Below, one piece after another: positions 1 to 9,686 of a stretch of DNA of 64,000 nt. Source of the DNA: Phreatobacter stygius (GTDB lineage: Bacteria; Pseudomonadota; Alphaproteobacteria; Rhizobiales; Phreatobacteraceae). Positions within the stretch are counted from its first letter, which is position 1; each line of letters begins with the position of its first letter. The notes beneath the pieces are model-generated. The model was not told the DNA's origin. It saw only the letters and a program-made list of their open reading frames with translations, and ran no database searches. The stretch covers positions 1,550,001 to 1,614,000 of the forward strand of contig NZ_CP039690.1 of NCBI RefSeq assembly GCF_005144885.1, written 5' to 3'. A program made the translations under genes and the position numbers.

Positions 1-1
1 A

Positions 2-958
2 GTGATGCTGGCTTTGTGCGCGCTGGCCGCCTGGACGCCGGCACAGGCGAGCGACTATCCCCGGCAGACCATCAAGCTGATCGTCCCGCAGCCCGCCGGT
101 GGCGGCTTCGACACGGTCGCCCGGGTGCTGGCGGACCGGCTGGCGCCACGGCTCGGCCAGGCTGTTGTCGTCGAAAACCGGCAGGGCGCCGGCACCATTG
201 TCGGCACCCAGGCCGCGGCCCAGGCGCCGCCCGACGGTTACACCTTGCTGCTCGGCGGCCTTTCCAACATCGCGCTCAACCCGGGGCTCTATCCGAACCT
301 GCCCTATGATCCGCGCAAGGACCTGGTGCCGATCGGCCTGGCGGTCAGCTGGTCCTATACGCTGATCGCCCGCAAGGACCTGCCGCAAGCCGACCTGCCG
401 GCGCTGATCGCCTTCGCCAGGGCCAATCCGGCTCAGGTCACCTATGCCTCGGCCGGCCGTGGCTCCGGCCAGCACATTGCGGCGGCGGTCACCGAGCACC
501 TGGCCGGCGTGAGGATGACCCATGTGCCCTATCGCGGCGCCCAGGCCGCCTACCAGGACCTGATGGGCGGTCGCGTCGACCTGTTCTTCGATATCTCGTC
601 CACCGCCATGGCGCAGGTCCAGGCCGGCACCGTCCGGGCCCTGGCCGTGTCGTCGGCGAACCGCCAGCCGTTCCATCCTGACGTGCCGAGCGTCGCGGAG
701 ACCGGCGTCGCGGCACTCGACATGGAGAGCTGGTTCGGCCTTTTCGCGCCGGCCGCGACGCCGCCCGATGTGCTCGACCGCCTGCGCCGCGAGCTTGCCG
801 CCGTGCTCGCCCTGCCCGAGCTCGAGACGGTCTTCGCACGCACCGGCGGCCGGGTGCTGCGCCTGAGCCGTGACGAGACCGAGGCGCTGATCCGCCGCGA
901 CGTCGAGCGCTGGACCGCGCTGGTTCAGGCCGCCGGCCTGCGCGAGACGCCGAACTAA
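2..958 (+). CDS. Bug-family tripartite tricarboxylate transporter substrate-binding protein (5' end uncertain)
   Basis: Periplasmic receptor of the Bug/TctC family, which binds small organic acids for TTT-type or unknown transporters. The family pattern is clear: YPRQTIKLIVPQPAGGGFD after the signal peptide, then VVENRQGAG, PDGYTLLLG, YDPRKDL and HVPYRGAQAA. The readable part is 318 residues, close to the usual 320. The signal peptide is short (about 16 residues ending AQA), and the GTG at base 2 is followed directly by ATG. The true start may therefore lie just outside the window. No TctA/TctB membrane partners are visible, so this is an orphan receptor as far as the window shows. The last bases overlap the stop codon of the convergent ABC-F gene by 4. 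The ligand cannot be predicted. Confidence 0.9.
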   Translation: MMLALCALAAWTPAQASDYPRQTIKLIVPQPAGGGFDTVARVLADRLAPRLGQAVVVENRQGAGTIVGTQAAAQAPPDGYTLLLGGLSNIALNPGLYPNLPYDPRKDLVPIGLAVSWSYTLIARKDLPQADLPALIAFARANPAQVTYASAGRGSGQHIAAAVTEHLAGVRMTHVPYRGAQAAYQDLMGGRVDLFFDISSTAMAQVQAGTVRALAVSSANRQPFHPDVPSVAETGVAALDMESWFGLFAPAATPPDVLDRLRRELAAVLALPELETVFARTGGRVLRLSRDETEALIRRDVERWTALVQAAGLRETPN

Positions 959-2553
959 CCCGCTGAGGCCTGAGACAGCACGATCCGCCTGGTGACGCCG
1001 ATCGCGCTCAGGAAGTCCTCGTCGTGGCTGACCACCAGAAGCGCCCCGTCGAAACCGCCGAGCGCCGCCTCCACCGCCGTGATCGAGGCAATGTCGAGGT
1101 GGTTGGTCGGCTCGTCGAGGATGAGGAGATCGGGCGGATCGCCGCCGCCGAGCGTGCAGGCCAGGCCGACCCTCAGGATCTCGCCGCCGCTGAGCTCCCC
1201 GACCCGGCGGAGCGCCGCATCGGCGCGGAACAGGAAGCGGGCCAGGGCGGCGCGGCAGGCATTGTCGTTGCAGCCCGGATTGAGCCGGCGGAAATTGTCC
1301 AGGATCGATCGATCGGGATCGAGCAGGCTCATCTGCTGGTCCAGCATGACCGAGCGGCGCGCCTGGACGACGGATCCGGCGAAGGGTTGGAGCGCGCCGG
1401 TCGCCAGCCGAAGCAGCGTCGACTTGCCGCTGCCGTTCGGACCGGTGACGGCCACCCGCTCGGGCCCGACGATCGCAAATGACAGGTCATGGATGATCGC
1501 CCGGCCCGGAACCGGCCCGCCGGTCACCTGATCGAAGGCAAGCACGGTCTTGCCCGCGGGCAGACGGACAGCCCCGACGGAAAAGGCCAATGTCCTGACG
1601 GTTTCCATCTTGGCGCGGGCGGTCTGAAGCGCGCCGGCGGCTGCCGCCCGCTGCCGGTCGGCCAAGCGATTGCCGCGACCGAGGGTCTTTTCCGCCCGAT
1701 CCTGGCGGGCATCCAGGAGGAGCTTGCTCTGACCGGCCTTGGCACGCGAACGCTTGCCGGCGCCGTCCTTGCGCGCCTGGCGCTCGGCCGCGACCTGGGC
1801 CTTGCGCGCCGCCTCCCCGGCATCGCGTTCGGCGACCGCCAGGTCGCGCTCGGCGGCGGCGAGTTCATTCGCCTTCCGCTCGGCATAGAGGTCCCAATTG
1901 CCGCCATAGGTGGTCACGCCGAGGCTGGTGAGCTCGACCATCCGGTCCATGTGCCGGAGCAATTCCCGGTCGTGGCTGACGACGACCGCGCCGCCGCGCC
2001 ACTCCCCCAGAAAACGCGCCACCGCCACGCGGCCGTCACGGTCGAGATTGTTGGTCGGCTCATCGAGCAGGATGAGGTCGGGCGGGTCGACAAGGATGGC
2101 GGCAAGCGCCAGCCGGGTGCGCTGGCCGCCGCTCAGCGTCGCCAGCGGCCGGTCGAGCCCGATGCCGGCGAGATCCATCCGGGCCATCGCCTCCGACAGC
2201 CGCGCCTCCAGCGTCCAATCCGCGTCCTGCATCGCCTCGATGCCGCCGCGCCCGGCGCTGACCAGGGCAAGACGCGCCAGCGCCTCGCTCACGCCAAGCG
2301 CATCGGCGACCATCTCGCCTGACGCGACCTGGACGCTCTGACGAAGCTGCCTGAGCGAGCCGTGGCGCAGCACGGCGCCCGTCTTCGGCCCCAGCGCGCC
2401 GGCCATGAGCGTCATGAGCGTCGACTTGCCGACGCCATTGCGTCCGATCAGACCGTAGCGTTCACGCCCGAGACTGAGGTTCAGCCCCTGGAAGAGCTCA
2501 CGGCCGTCGGGTGTCGAATAAGACAGGTTGCGTAGGGTCAGAAGAGCCGACAT
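955..2553 (-). CDS. ABC-F family ATP-binding protein (two ATPase domains, no membrane domain)
   Basis: A 532-residue soluble protein with two tandem ABC ATPase domains. The first has Walker A GRNGVGKST near residue 37, signature LSGGQ and Walker B ILLDEPTNNLD. The second has Walker A GPNGSGKST, signature LSGGE and ILILDEPTNHLD-like Walker B. Between them is a highly charged Ala/Arg/Lys-rich linker of about 90 residues, typical of ABC-F proteins. There are no transmembrane segments. Family members act on ribosomes, as translation factors or in ribosome protection. The sequence does not show which subclass this is, and no antibiotic-resistance role can be assigned. It is transcribed convergently with the Bug receptor gene and overlaps it by 4 bases. 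It is probably not part of the T6SS operon upstream, from which 172 apparently non-coding bases separate it. Confidence 0.88.
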   Translation of the reverse strand: MSALLTLRNLSYSTPDGRELFQGLNLSLGRERYGLIGRNGVGKSTLMTLMAGALGPKTGAVLRHGSLRQLRQSVQVASGEMVADALGVSEALARLALVSAGRGGIEAMQDADWTLEARLSEAMARMDLAGIGLDRPLATLSGGQRTRLALAAILVDPPDLILLDEPTNNLDRDGRVAVARFLGEWRGGAVVVSHDRELLRHMDRMVELTSLGVTTYGGNWDLYAERKANELAAAERDLAVAERDAGEAARKAQVAAERQARKDGAGKRSRAKAGQSKLLLDARQDRAEKTLGRGNRLADRQRAAAAGALQTARAKMETVRTLAFSVGAVRLPAGKTVLAFDQVTGGPVPGRAIIHDLSFAIVGPERVAVTGPNGSGKSTLLRLATGALQPFAGSVVQARRSVMLDQQMSLLDPDRSILDNFRRLNPGCNDNACRAALARFLFRADAALRRVGELSGGEILRVGLACTLGGGDPPDLLILDEPTNHLDIASITAVEAALGGFDGALLVVSHDEDFLSAIGVTRRIVLSQASAG

Positions 2554-2725
2554 GGCGAACCGATGAGACGAGGGCGATACGGGCGGATCCGGTATGCGTC
2601 CTCATGGTCATCGGCGGCTCTCCAGCGGGTCTGAGGCGCCGTTCAATAAGGCCTGCCGCGCGCCCGATCAAGCGCACCAAGCGGCGGCCAGGCTGGCCGC
2701 CGCGATCATGGCCCGGCCGGCGGGA

Positions 2726-3859
2726 TCATTTGCGGTAGGGCAGCACCCGGGTCATCGACGGCGGGAAGTCGTAGTCAGCGAAGTTATAACCCTTGCCCAA
2801 GGCCTTGAACCATTTGACCGCGGCCCTTTGCCACGGCTTCGCATCGAGAACCGAAATCCCGTCGCCGACACCCATCGACAGCATGCAGCCCGGATGCGGA
2901 TTGTTGGCCGCATCGAGCCGGCAATAGTTCGGGTTCGCCGTGGCCTTCGCATTGGCGTCGACTGCCATGCCCTCGAAGACGTGGTGCAGCCCCAAGAGAT
3001 GCCGGACTTCATGGGGCACCCGGTGCTGCTCGCCGGGCACGCCCACCACCAGCGATGACGACGGGATCTTGTAGATCACCATGTTGTTCATGTGTGTCGA
3101 GTCGGCCGGCAGCATGGGCAACTTGTTGGCCGGGGTCTTGGGGATCTTGGTGAATTCGACCGTCTGGTGAGCCCCCTTCGGGTCCCAGACCGGCACGATG
3201 TCGAACTGGCAGTGCAGGTTCGAAATGAAGGTCGAGCCGCTGGCGTCGTCGGCAGTCGACAGTTCGCTGACTCCCGCCGGCGCCTTCAGCCAGAATTTCT
3301 CGTTGAGGCTGCGCTTCGCCTGGGCAATGAACTCGATGATGAAGGCGTTCCACTCCTTCGCCGTCCACACCTGCGTGAACCACTTGAAGCCCGAAGTATC
3401 GGTGACATAGGGGTTCGCCTTGGGATTGATCTGCTTGAAATGGATGCGCAAAACCACCTTGAGACTGGCATTCCAGCTTTTCGAGATCCCCTTGGTATCC
3501 AGACTGACGTCGTAGTCGATGCCCCTGAGCATCGGGCGCTGCGCGCTCTTTTGCGGCTTCACCGCCAGTTGAAACATGTCCCAGGAGGCGCCGCCGGAGT
3601 CGCGGATGTCGACCAGAACATTGCCGGCGCGTCTCGGCGTGATATCGAACCAGGTAATGTCGTTGTCCCGCTTGACCACCGCTTCCGCGCGCGTCGTCAC
3701 GCCGAACGAGGGGTCGTTCGGCCCGACCTCCAGCCCGTCGGGCAGGCCCCAGACGCCGAATTTGAACGCCTGGTTGAAATCGATCGTCTGGATTGTCTTG
3801 GAAATCCGCGGTGCGCCGTTGTGGTAGTTCGGGCCGGACCATTTGACGAAATGTGCCAA
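2726..3859 (-). CDS. Putative metzincin zinc metalloprotease; candidate T6SS effector
   Basis: A 377-residue protein of no family I recognise by name. The visible hallmark is HEVRHLLGLHH at residues 283-293, a perfect HExxHxxGxxH metzincin zinc site. Methionines follow at about 326 and 329 in a GCMLSM context that could be the Met-turn, and cysteines at 313 and 325 could pair. The N-terminal 280 residues look beta-rich with no signal peptide. The start chosen is TTG at 3859, six bases after GGAGG. The longer reading back to 4150 would run into clpV and has no such site. It is the last gene downstream of clpV (125-base gap) on the same strand, a common position for T6SS cargo. Lack of a signal peptide plus this position suggests an effector delivered by the T6SS. 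This is inference, and no immunity gene is recognised next to it. It could also be a cytoplasmic or otherwise secreted peptidase. Confidence 0.72.
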   Translation of the reverse strand: MAHFVKWSGPNYHNGAPRISKTIQTIDFNQAFKFGVWGLPDGLEVGPNDPSFGVTTRAEAVVKRDNDITWFDITPRRAGNVLVDIRDSGGASWDMFQLAVKPQKSAQRPMLRGIDYDVSLDTKGISKSWNASLKVVLRIHFKQINPKANPYVTDTSGFKWFTQVWTAKEWNAFIIEFIAQAKRSLNEKFWLKAPAGVSELSTADDASGSTFISNLHCQFDIVPVWDPKGAHQTVEFTKIPKTPANKLPMLPADSTHMNNMVIYKIPSSSLVVGVPGEQHRVPHEVRHLLGLHHVFEGMAVDANAKATANPNYCRLDAANNPHPGCMLSMGVGDGISVLDAKPWQRAAVKWFKALGKGYNFADYDFPPSMTRVLPYRK

Positions 3860-3984
3860 GGCAAACCTCCATGGGGTGATGCTTCCGACGAGTGTTCGGG
3901 AAGCGACGGCATCGGCATGATCGCAAGCAAGGCCCTTGCGGCGCCGGCCAGCGGCCGGCCCGGGCGCAACTGCGCGGGAATTTG

Positions 3985-6612
3985 CTAGCGGACCTCGAAG
4001 ACGAAGTTGCCGTCGGCCAGCGCCATGCTGGCCGTGCTCCAGTCCTTCTTCTCGACCTGCTGGTTGAGGATGCGCCGCGACAGTTCGGGCAGCACCGTAT
4101 TGGTCAGCACATTGTCGATCATCCGGCCACCGCTGGCCGGGTCGTTGCACAGCCCGACGATCTTCTCGACCACCGCGTCGTCATAGCTGAAGACGGCGCC
4201 GTGATTGTCCTTGATGCGCCGGCCGATGCGGTCGAGCTGCAGGCGCACGATGCCCGCCAGCATGTCCGGCGACAGCGGCAAATAGGGAATGGTGACGATG
4301 CGGCCGAGCAGCGCCGGGGGAAACACCTCGAGCAGGTCGGGTTTCAGCGCGGCGCCGAGCTTTTCGGTGTCGTTCTTGTACTCGTCCTTGGCGGCCAGGT
4401 GCATCAGCCGCTCGGTGCCGACATTCGAGGTCAGGATGATCAGGGTGTTCTTGAAATCGATGCGCCGGCCGCTGCCATCCTCCATCACGCCCTTGTCGAA
4501 CACCTGGAAGAAGATCTCGTGGACATCCGGATGGGCCTTCTCGACCTCATCGAGCAGGACCACCGAATAAGGCTTGCGGCGGACCGCTTCGGTCAGCCGG
4601 CCACCCTGGTCGTAGCCGACATAACCGGGAGGTGCGCCCTTCAGGGTCGAGACGGTATGGGCCTCCTGGAACTCGCTCATGTTGATGGTGATGATGTTCT
4701 GCTCGCCGCCATAAAGCGCTTCCGCCAGCGCCAGCGCGGTCTCGGTCTTGCCGACGCCCGACGGGCCGCACAGCATGAACACGCCGATCGGCTTGTTCGG
4801 ATTGTCGAGCTTGGCCCGGTTGGTCTCGATCCGCTTGGCGATCATGGCGAGCCCGTGCGACTGGCCGACCACCCGGCGATTGAGCACCTCGGCCAAGGTC
4901 AGCACCGCCTCGATCTCGTCCTTGACCATCCGGCCGACCGGAATGCCGGTCCAGGCCGAGACGACGGCGGCGACCGCATCCTCGTCGACATGGGGATGGA
5001 TCATGCGGCTATCCGCCGGGATCTCGTCCAGCGCGCTGCTGCGCTCCTTCAGCTCGGTCCGGCGTGCCGGCCCGTCATCAGGCGGCGGCGACGCGGCAAG
5101 GCCGGTCCTGAGCGCCAGGATCTCCTCGACCAGCGCCTTTTCGGCGGCATAACCGGTCTCGGCGACGCCGAGCTTTTCGGTCAGTCCGGCGATCTCCTGG
5201 CCGATCTCGGCGATCCGCGCGGCGGTGTCCGATCCGAGGTCGGTGTCGTTCTGCAATGCGGTCTTTTCCGTCTCGCGCGCGGCGATCTGGGCGCGCGTGC
5301 CTTCGATCGCGGCCGGCGTGGTGGTCTGGCTCACCGCGACCCGGGCGCAGGCCGTGTCGATCAGGCTGACTGCCTTGTCGGGCAGCTGGCGCGCCGGGAT
5401 ATAGCGCTGCGACAGGGTCACCGCGGCGACCACCGCAGCGTCCGAGATGCGCACGCCATGGTGCTTCTCCATCGGCGCCAGAATGCCGCGCAGCATGTCG
5501 CAGCAACGCGCCGCGTCCGGTTCGTCGATGGCGATCGGCTGGAACCGGCGGGTCAGCGCCGGATCCTTCTCGATATATTGCCGGTATTCCGACCAGGTGG
5601 TCGCGGCAATGGTGCGCAAGGTGCCGCGGGCCAGCGGCGGTTTCAGCAGATTGGCGGCATCGCCGGTACCGGCCGAGCCGCCGGCACCGATCAGCGTATG
5701 GGCCTCGTCGATGAACAGGATGATCGGGGTCGGCGAGGACTGGACCTCGTCGATCACCGAACGCAGCCGCTGTTCGAACTCGCCCTTCATCGAGGCGCCG
5801 GCCTGCATCAGCCCGACATCGAGCGCGCAGAGCCTGACGCCGCGCAGCAGGGGCGGAACGTCGTCGGCGACGATCCGCTGCGCCAGCCCTTCGACCACCG
5901 CGGTCTTGCCGACGCCGGCCTCGCCGGTCAGGATCGGGTTGTTCTGCCGGCGGCGCAGCAGCACGTCGATGAGCTGGCGGATCTCGGCATCGCGGCCGAG
6001 CACCGGATCCATGCCGCCGCTCCTGGCGCGGGCGGTCAGGTCCTGGCTGAACCGGTCGAGCGCCGTGGTGCCCTTCTGGCCGGTCGCCGGGTCCGGCAGG
6101 ATGGCGCCCGAGCCGTCCATCGGACGCATGCTGTCTTCCACCGAGCCGCTCCAGATGGCACGGTGCTCGGCGGCCAGCGTATCGGCATTGATCTTCTGGA
6201 ACTCCGGCGAGATCGAGATCAGCGCGCGGCGCAGATCCATCGACTTCATCGCCGCCAGCAGGGCATGGCCGGTGCGGATCTGAACCTCGCCGAAGAACAG
6301 CGTCGCGTAGTGCCAGCCGCGGTCGAGCAGATCGACCATGGCATTGGCGACGCCGGGCATCTCGCTCTCGTTCTTGCGAAAGCCGTTGATGGTCGCCAGC
6401 GTCTCGGCCGAGAGCTTGCCGCGGTCGACCTTGAAATAGTCGAGGGTCGCGCCGAGATCGGTGCGCTCCGCCTGCATCACCTGATGGAGCCAGTGCGCCA
6501 GTTCGAGATTGCGGTTGCCCGCGGTCTTGGCCTGCCGGAGCGCCTGGATGAAGGCGTCATAGCCGACGCGATTGAGCTTTCCGGCAACGGTTTCCAGGCT
6601 GATATCGGCCAT
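3985..6612 (-). CDS. clpV: T6SS ATPase TssH/ClpV
   Basis: Hexameric AAA+ unfoldase of the ClpB/ClpV class that disassembles contracted TssBC sheaths for recycling. The 875-residue length fits the family. An N-terminal double Clp repeat occupies roughly residues 10-150. AAA module 1 has Walker A GEAGVGKT near 230 and Walker B ILFIDEAHTLIGAG. A coiled middle domain spans about 400-530, and AAA module 2 has Walker A GPSGVGKT near 614 and VVLLDEVEKAHPDV. The start ATG is preceded by GAGGACGAG. The gene lies 93 bases downstream of tssG in the tssA-to-clpV block. Its T6SS context separates it from housekeeping ClpB. The long antisense reading frame on the plus strand is a composition artefact. Confidence 0.97.
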   Translation of the reverse strand: MADISLETVAGKLNRVGYDAFIQALRQAKTAGNRNLELAHWLHQVMQAERTDLGATLDYFKVDRGKLSAETLATINGFRKNESEMPGVANAMVDLLDRGWHYATLFFGEVQIRTGHALLAAMKSMDLRRALISISPEFQKINADTLAAEHRAIWSGSVEDSMRPMDGSGAILPDPATGQKGTTALDRFSQDLTARARSGGMDPVLGRDAEIRQLIDVLLRRRQNNPILTGEAGVGKTAVVEGLAQRIVADDVPPLLRGVRLCALDVGLMQAGASMKGEFEQRLRSVIDEVQSSPTPIILFIDEAHTLIGAGGSAGTGDAANLLKPPLARGTLRTIAATTWSEYRQYIEKDPALTRRFQPIAIDEPDAARCCDMLRGILAPMEKHHGVRISDAAVVAAVTLSQRYIPARQLPDKAVSLIDTACARVAVSQTTTPAAIEGTRAQIAARETEKTALQNDTDLGSDTAARIAEIGQEIAGLTEKLGVAETGYAAEKALVEEILALRTGLAASPPPDDGPARRTELKERSSALDEIPADSRMIHPHVDEDAVAAVVSAWTGIPVGRMVKDEIEAVLTLAEVLNRRVVGQSHGLAMIAKRIETNRAKLDNPNKPIGVFMLCGPSGVGKTETALALAEALYGGEQNIITINMSEFQEAHTVSTLKGAPPGYVGYDQGGRLTEAVRRKPYSVVLLDEVEKAHPDVHEIFFQVFDKGVMEDGSGRRIDFKNTLIILTSNVGTERLMHLAAKDEYKNDTEKLGAALKPDLLEVFPPALLGRIVTIPYLPLSPDMLAGIVRLQLDRIGRRIKDNHGAVFSYDDAVVEKIVGLCNDPASGGRMIDNVLTNTVLPELSRRILNQQVEKKDWSTASMALADGNFVFEVR

Positions 6613-6705
6613 TGGTCTCGTCCTCGTTTGTCCCGGTGAACATGCGCTCGGCGGTCATGGACTGGCAGTCGGCATGGACTTGCAGTGATCGTGGGCATGC
6701 CATGG

Positions 6706-7725
6706 TCAGGGGTTCGCGGCGTCGCCTTGCCGCTTGGCTCTTTCATGCACGTCGAAACGGGCGTCGGTGCGCAGCGCGCTGTCGGCCTCGGCCCAGTCGG
6801 GCGCCATCCAGCTGGTCCAGCCGAGCCGGCCGGCACGCCCGAGCGTCACCGGCGCGACCTGGCCGGAGGGGATGGCCAGCTCGACATCCCATTCCAGCTC
6901 CTCGCCGAGATAGAAGCTGACGATATCGTCGAGATGGTCGGCGCGCGGCTGGCCCGGCAGGTAGGTTTCGTATTCGGCAAGCGTTGCGGTGAACAGGCGG
7001 ATGCGGAACTTGTCGGAAACGCTATAGGTCCTGGAGCCGAGCATCAGGGTCGTCCCCAGGCCGGCATTGGCGCCGCCGAGGCTGCTGCGGTCGGTGGGCT
7101 CGAGCGTCTGCCAGCTGCCGATGAACTCTTCCACCTCGCAGCGGATGCCGAACACGCCCGAGATCAGCGAGGTCAGGCGCGACGCGCTCTTCGCCTGGGC
7201 GCTCATCAAGCCGGCGAAATGCAGCTTCAACGCATCGGGAATGGTGCCCAGCCCGCCGGTATTCGGTGTGCCGAGGCCGATCGATGAACCGAGATAGGCC
7301 CTGAACCGGTCCTCCAGCGGCCGATCCGCCTGGGCGATCGGCCGGACATCCGCCCAGGCCCGGTAGAACAGCTGAAGGAAGCGATTGTTGAACAGGTCGA
7401 CGAAGCGGGCGAAGGCATCGTCGCCGCGCAGGACATAGCTGTTCGCCTCGTCGGTGGTGGCGAGCGGCAGTGCACCCTGGGGCCCGAGCTGGCCGAGAAA
7501 ACGCACCGCCAGGCGCAGGCGCCCTGCCCGGCCGAGTTCCGCCTTGCTGATATTGGACGCCGGAAAGATCAGGAACGGATCCTGGCCGAGGCTGACATAT
7601 TCGCTGCGCAGGGTCGCGCTGTCGCCGATCCGCGGCCGCTCCGGATGCGCGGCTTCGAGCATGCGCATGACCGCGAAGAAGTCGTAGAGCTCCGGTGCTT
7701 CGGTCAGTCCGTCAGGCAGTTTCAC
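6706..7725 (-). CDS. tssG: T6SS baseplate subunit TssG
   Basis: ImpH/VasB-family baseplate wedge protein that works with TssE, TssF and TssK. It has the family opening (YDFFAVMRMLEAAHPERPRIG), followed by LRSEYVSLGQDPFLIFPASN, FLGQLGPQGALP and the late LTSLISGVFGI region. The chosen start is GTG at 7725, five bases after a GAGGAGG ribosome site. It overlaps the tssF stop as GTGA, which implies translational coupling. The resulting 339 residues match the family. A longer reading frame extends into tssF and is not credible. Confidence 0.95.
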   Translation of the reverse strand: MKLPDGLTEAPELYDFFAVMRMLEAAHPERPRIGDSATLRSEYVSLGQDPFLIFPASNISKAELGRAGRLRLAVRFLGQLGPQGALPLATTDEANSYVLRGDDAFARFVDLFNNRFLQLFYRAWADVRPIAQADRPLEDRFRAYLGSSIGLGTPNTGGLGTIPDALKLHFAGLMSAQAKSASRLTSLISGVFGIRCEVEEFIGSWQTLEPTDRSSLGGANAGLGTTLMLGSRTYSVSDKFRIRLFTATLAEYETYLPGQPRADHLDDIVSFYLGEELEWDVELAIPSGQVAPVTLGRAGRLGWTSWMAPDWAEADSALRTDARFDVHERAKRQGDAANP

Positions 7726-9686
7726 AGCTGCCTCCTCAGGCCCATGCGCGGTGGCCAGCGCATGATCTCGCCGCGCTCGGTGCTGCGGACGACCGTCTGG
7801 GTGAACTGGTTGAGGTGGCTGTACTCGGCGAAGAAACGGTCGAGCACCGCGCCGATCAGGAAGATACCCGAACCCTCGAAGGCCTTTTCGTCGAAGCTGA
7901 CCGTGATCTCCAGGCCGCGGGCGACGCTGGCGCCGTCGCGCCTTTGCACACGCCGGACGATCGGGCGGCTCACCACCGAGCGAATACCCCAGATCCGCCG
8001 CTCGGCGCTGCCGTCGGTAATGTCGGCGAAGATGAACAGGGTCTCCTTCAGCATGCGCGCATCGCCGCCGGCCTTGTCCTGGATCAGGCCGAGATGGTTG
8101 AGGCTCAACAGATTGAGCAGCCGCCAGACCGTAGCCCCGGTCGACCAGGTCTCGGTGCGGCCGCGCCGCTGCGACACCACCGGCTCGCGCGGGCGGGTCG
8201 GGCCGGCGACGCAGGCAACCTCCAGTTCGGTATCGTTGAGCAGGCGGAAATCGGCGCCGCCCGAACCGACCGGCAGCAGTTCCGGCAGATGCCGGTTGGA
8301 GCACAACGCACGCACCGAGAGCTCGACGAAGCGATCCTCTTCGCTGCTGCCGAGCGGCGAGGTGATCGCCAGGTACATGTCGGTGCCGACATAATCGGAC
8401 GCCGTGCCGTAGCGCCGCTCGGTCGCGGTGCGCCGGCGCGGCAGCCGCCGGACCGCATAGGCCAGCCGGTCGGCGCCCGGCACGCCCTCCAGCGATGCGC
8501 CGTAGAGCGGCGGCACGGCGATCTTGTCCCGGCCGCCCAGCCGGTGCGCGTGGACCGAAATGATCCGATGCGGCTCATAGTCCAGTGGCCGCCCGCGGTC
8601 GGGCACCACATTATACTCGTGCAGGCCGGTCTTGACCGGCAGGCGGTCGGTGGTCTTCTCGAACAGGTTGATCGCCGGCGCCGTGTAGAGCGCGAAGGCC
8701 TCCGGCTTGACGAAGGCGGCGAGCCTCGGATTGACCTCGTCGAAAGTGAACACCACGTCGACCGTCTTCGCCTTGAGCTTCGGCATGACCGAGGCGAGGC
8801 CGGTCAGCTCGAAGCCGATGAACTTGCGTGGCAGGACGAAGAACTCGCGCAAGAGCTCGAAGCCGCGAAACACGCGTTTGTCGTCGGGAAACAATTGTTC
8901 GTCGTCGCCGAAACCGAGCTGGCGCAGCGCGACCCCTGGGGCGCGGATGACCACGGGGTCGCCGAATTCGTCGAGGAACCGGACATGGATGGACAGGCGG
9001 CGGGCGAACAATTGTTCGTAGAGCCCGATCGCATCGGCTTCGGCACCCAGGATGTGAAACGGCAGCCGGTCGACGCGGCAACCGGCGAACAGTCCGAGTG
9101 GTTCGGCCAGCGCCGCCGCATCATCCGGCTCCTCGGCGGCATCCGCGACGCTGCGATGGCGCAGCGACAGGACGAGGCCCGCCGCGACACTGCGATCGAT
9201 CGGAATGCCCATCGACTGCAGCGGCGCCGGCGCGCCGAAATAATGCGCCCGGGCGATCTCGAACGGCCACAGCGTGACACCCTGCGACAGGCGGAACCGG
9301 CAGGCGACCTGCCGGTCGCGCTCGACGTGAACCGCATCCATCGCCTCGCCGGCCTCGATCAGCCGGCCTTCGCGCAGCGCCGGGTCGCCGAAGCGCGGGC
9401 GCACCTGCACCAGCGCCGTTGAGGCGATCGGCGCGAGCGCATTGGGCAGCAATTGTTCGAGCAGGTTGCCGGTGAACTCCGGAAACTCGTGCTTCATCTT
9501 CAGTTGCACACGCGCTGCCAGAAAGGCGCAGCCCTCCAGCAGGCCCGACACCATCGGGTCGGTGCGTTCCCCGGCCAGGCCGCCGAGCCGCTGGGCGATG
9601 TCGGGATATTCCTCGGAAAACTCCTTGGCCTGCTCGTAGAGCAGCAGCAGTTCCCGGTTATAGAGATCGAGGAATTCCCGGTTCAT
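7722..9686 (-). CDS. tssF: T6SS baseplate subunit TssF
   Basis: ImpG/VasA-family baseplate protein of 654 residues. The N-terminus is diagnostic: MNREFLDLYNRELLLLYEQA, then FSEEYPDIAQRLGG and DPMVSGLLEGCAFLAARVQLK. TssF and TssG form the wedge around the VgrG hub. The start ATG at 9686 overlaps the tssE stop as ATGA, and the 3' end overlaps the tssG GTG. tssE, tssF and tssG are thus one coupled translational unit. The ribosome-binding site in front of tssF is weak, consistent with coupling. Confidence 0.96.
   Translation of the reverse strand: MNREFLDLYNRELLLLYEQAKEFSEEYPDIAQRLGGLAGERTDPMVSGLLEGCAFLAARVQLKMKHEFPEFTGNLLEQLLPNALAPIASTALVQVRPRFGDPALREGRLIEAGEAMDAVHVERDRQVACRFRLSQGVTLWPFEIARAHYFGAPAPLQSMGIPIDRSVAAGLVLSLRHRSVADAAEEPDDAAALAEPLGLFAGCRVDRLPFHILGAEADAIGLYEQLFARRLSIHVRFLDEFGDPVVIRAPGVALRQLGFGDDEQLFPDDKRVFRGFELLREFFVLPRKFIGFELTGLASVMPKLKAKTVDVVFTFDEVNPRLAAFVKPEAFALYTAPAINLFEKTTDRLPVKTGLHEYNVVPDRGRPLDYEPHRIISVHAHRLGGRDKIAVPPLYGASLEGVPGADRLAYAVRRLPRRRTATERRYGTASDYVGTDMYLAITSPLGSSEEDRFVELSVRALCSNRHLPELLPVGSGGADFRLLNDTELEVACVAGPTRPREPVVSQRRGRTETWSTGATVWRLLNLLSLNHLGLIQDKAGGDARMLKETLFIFADITDGSAERRIWGIRSVVSRPIVRRVQRRDGASVARGLEITVSFDEKAFEGSGIFLIGAVLDRFFAEYSHLNQFTQTVVRSTERGEIMRWPPRMGLRRQL

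Noticed and set aside
955-2553. ABC-F gene as an antibiotic-resistance determinant
   Set aside because: Sequence motifs define only the ABC-F class; nothing in the linker or context supports resistance.
3860-4150. N-terminal extension of the metalloprotease into clpV
   Set aside because: No coding character and no ribosome site; the TTG at 3859 has GGAGG at proper spacing.
3892-6639. 915-residue open frame antisense to clpV
   Set aside because: It exactly shadows the codon pattern of ClpV, has His/Gly/Arg/Asp-rich composition and no domain. Long antisense frames are expected at this GC content.
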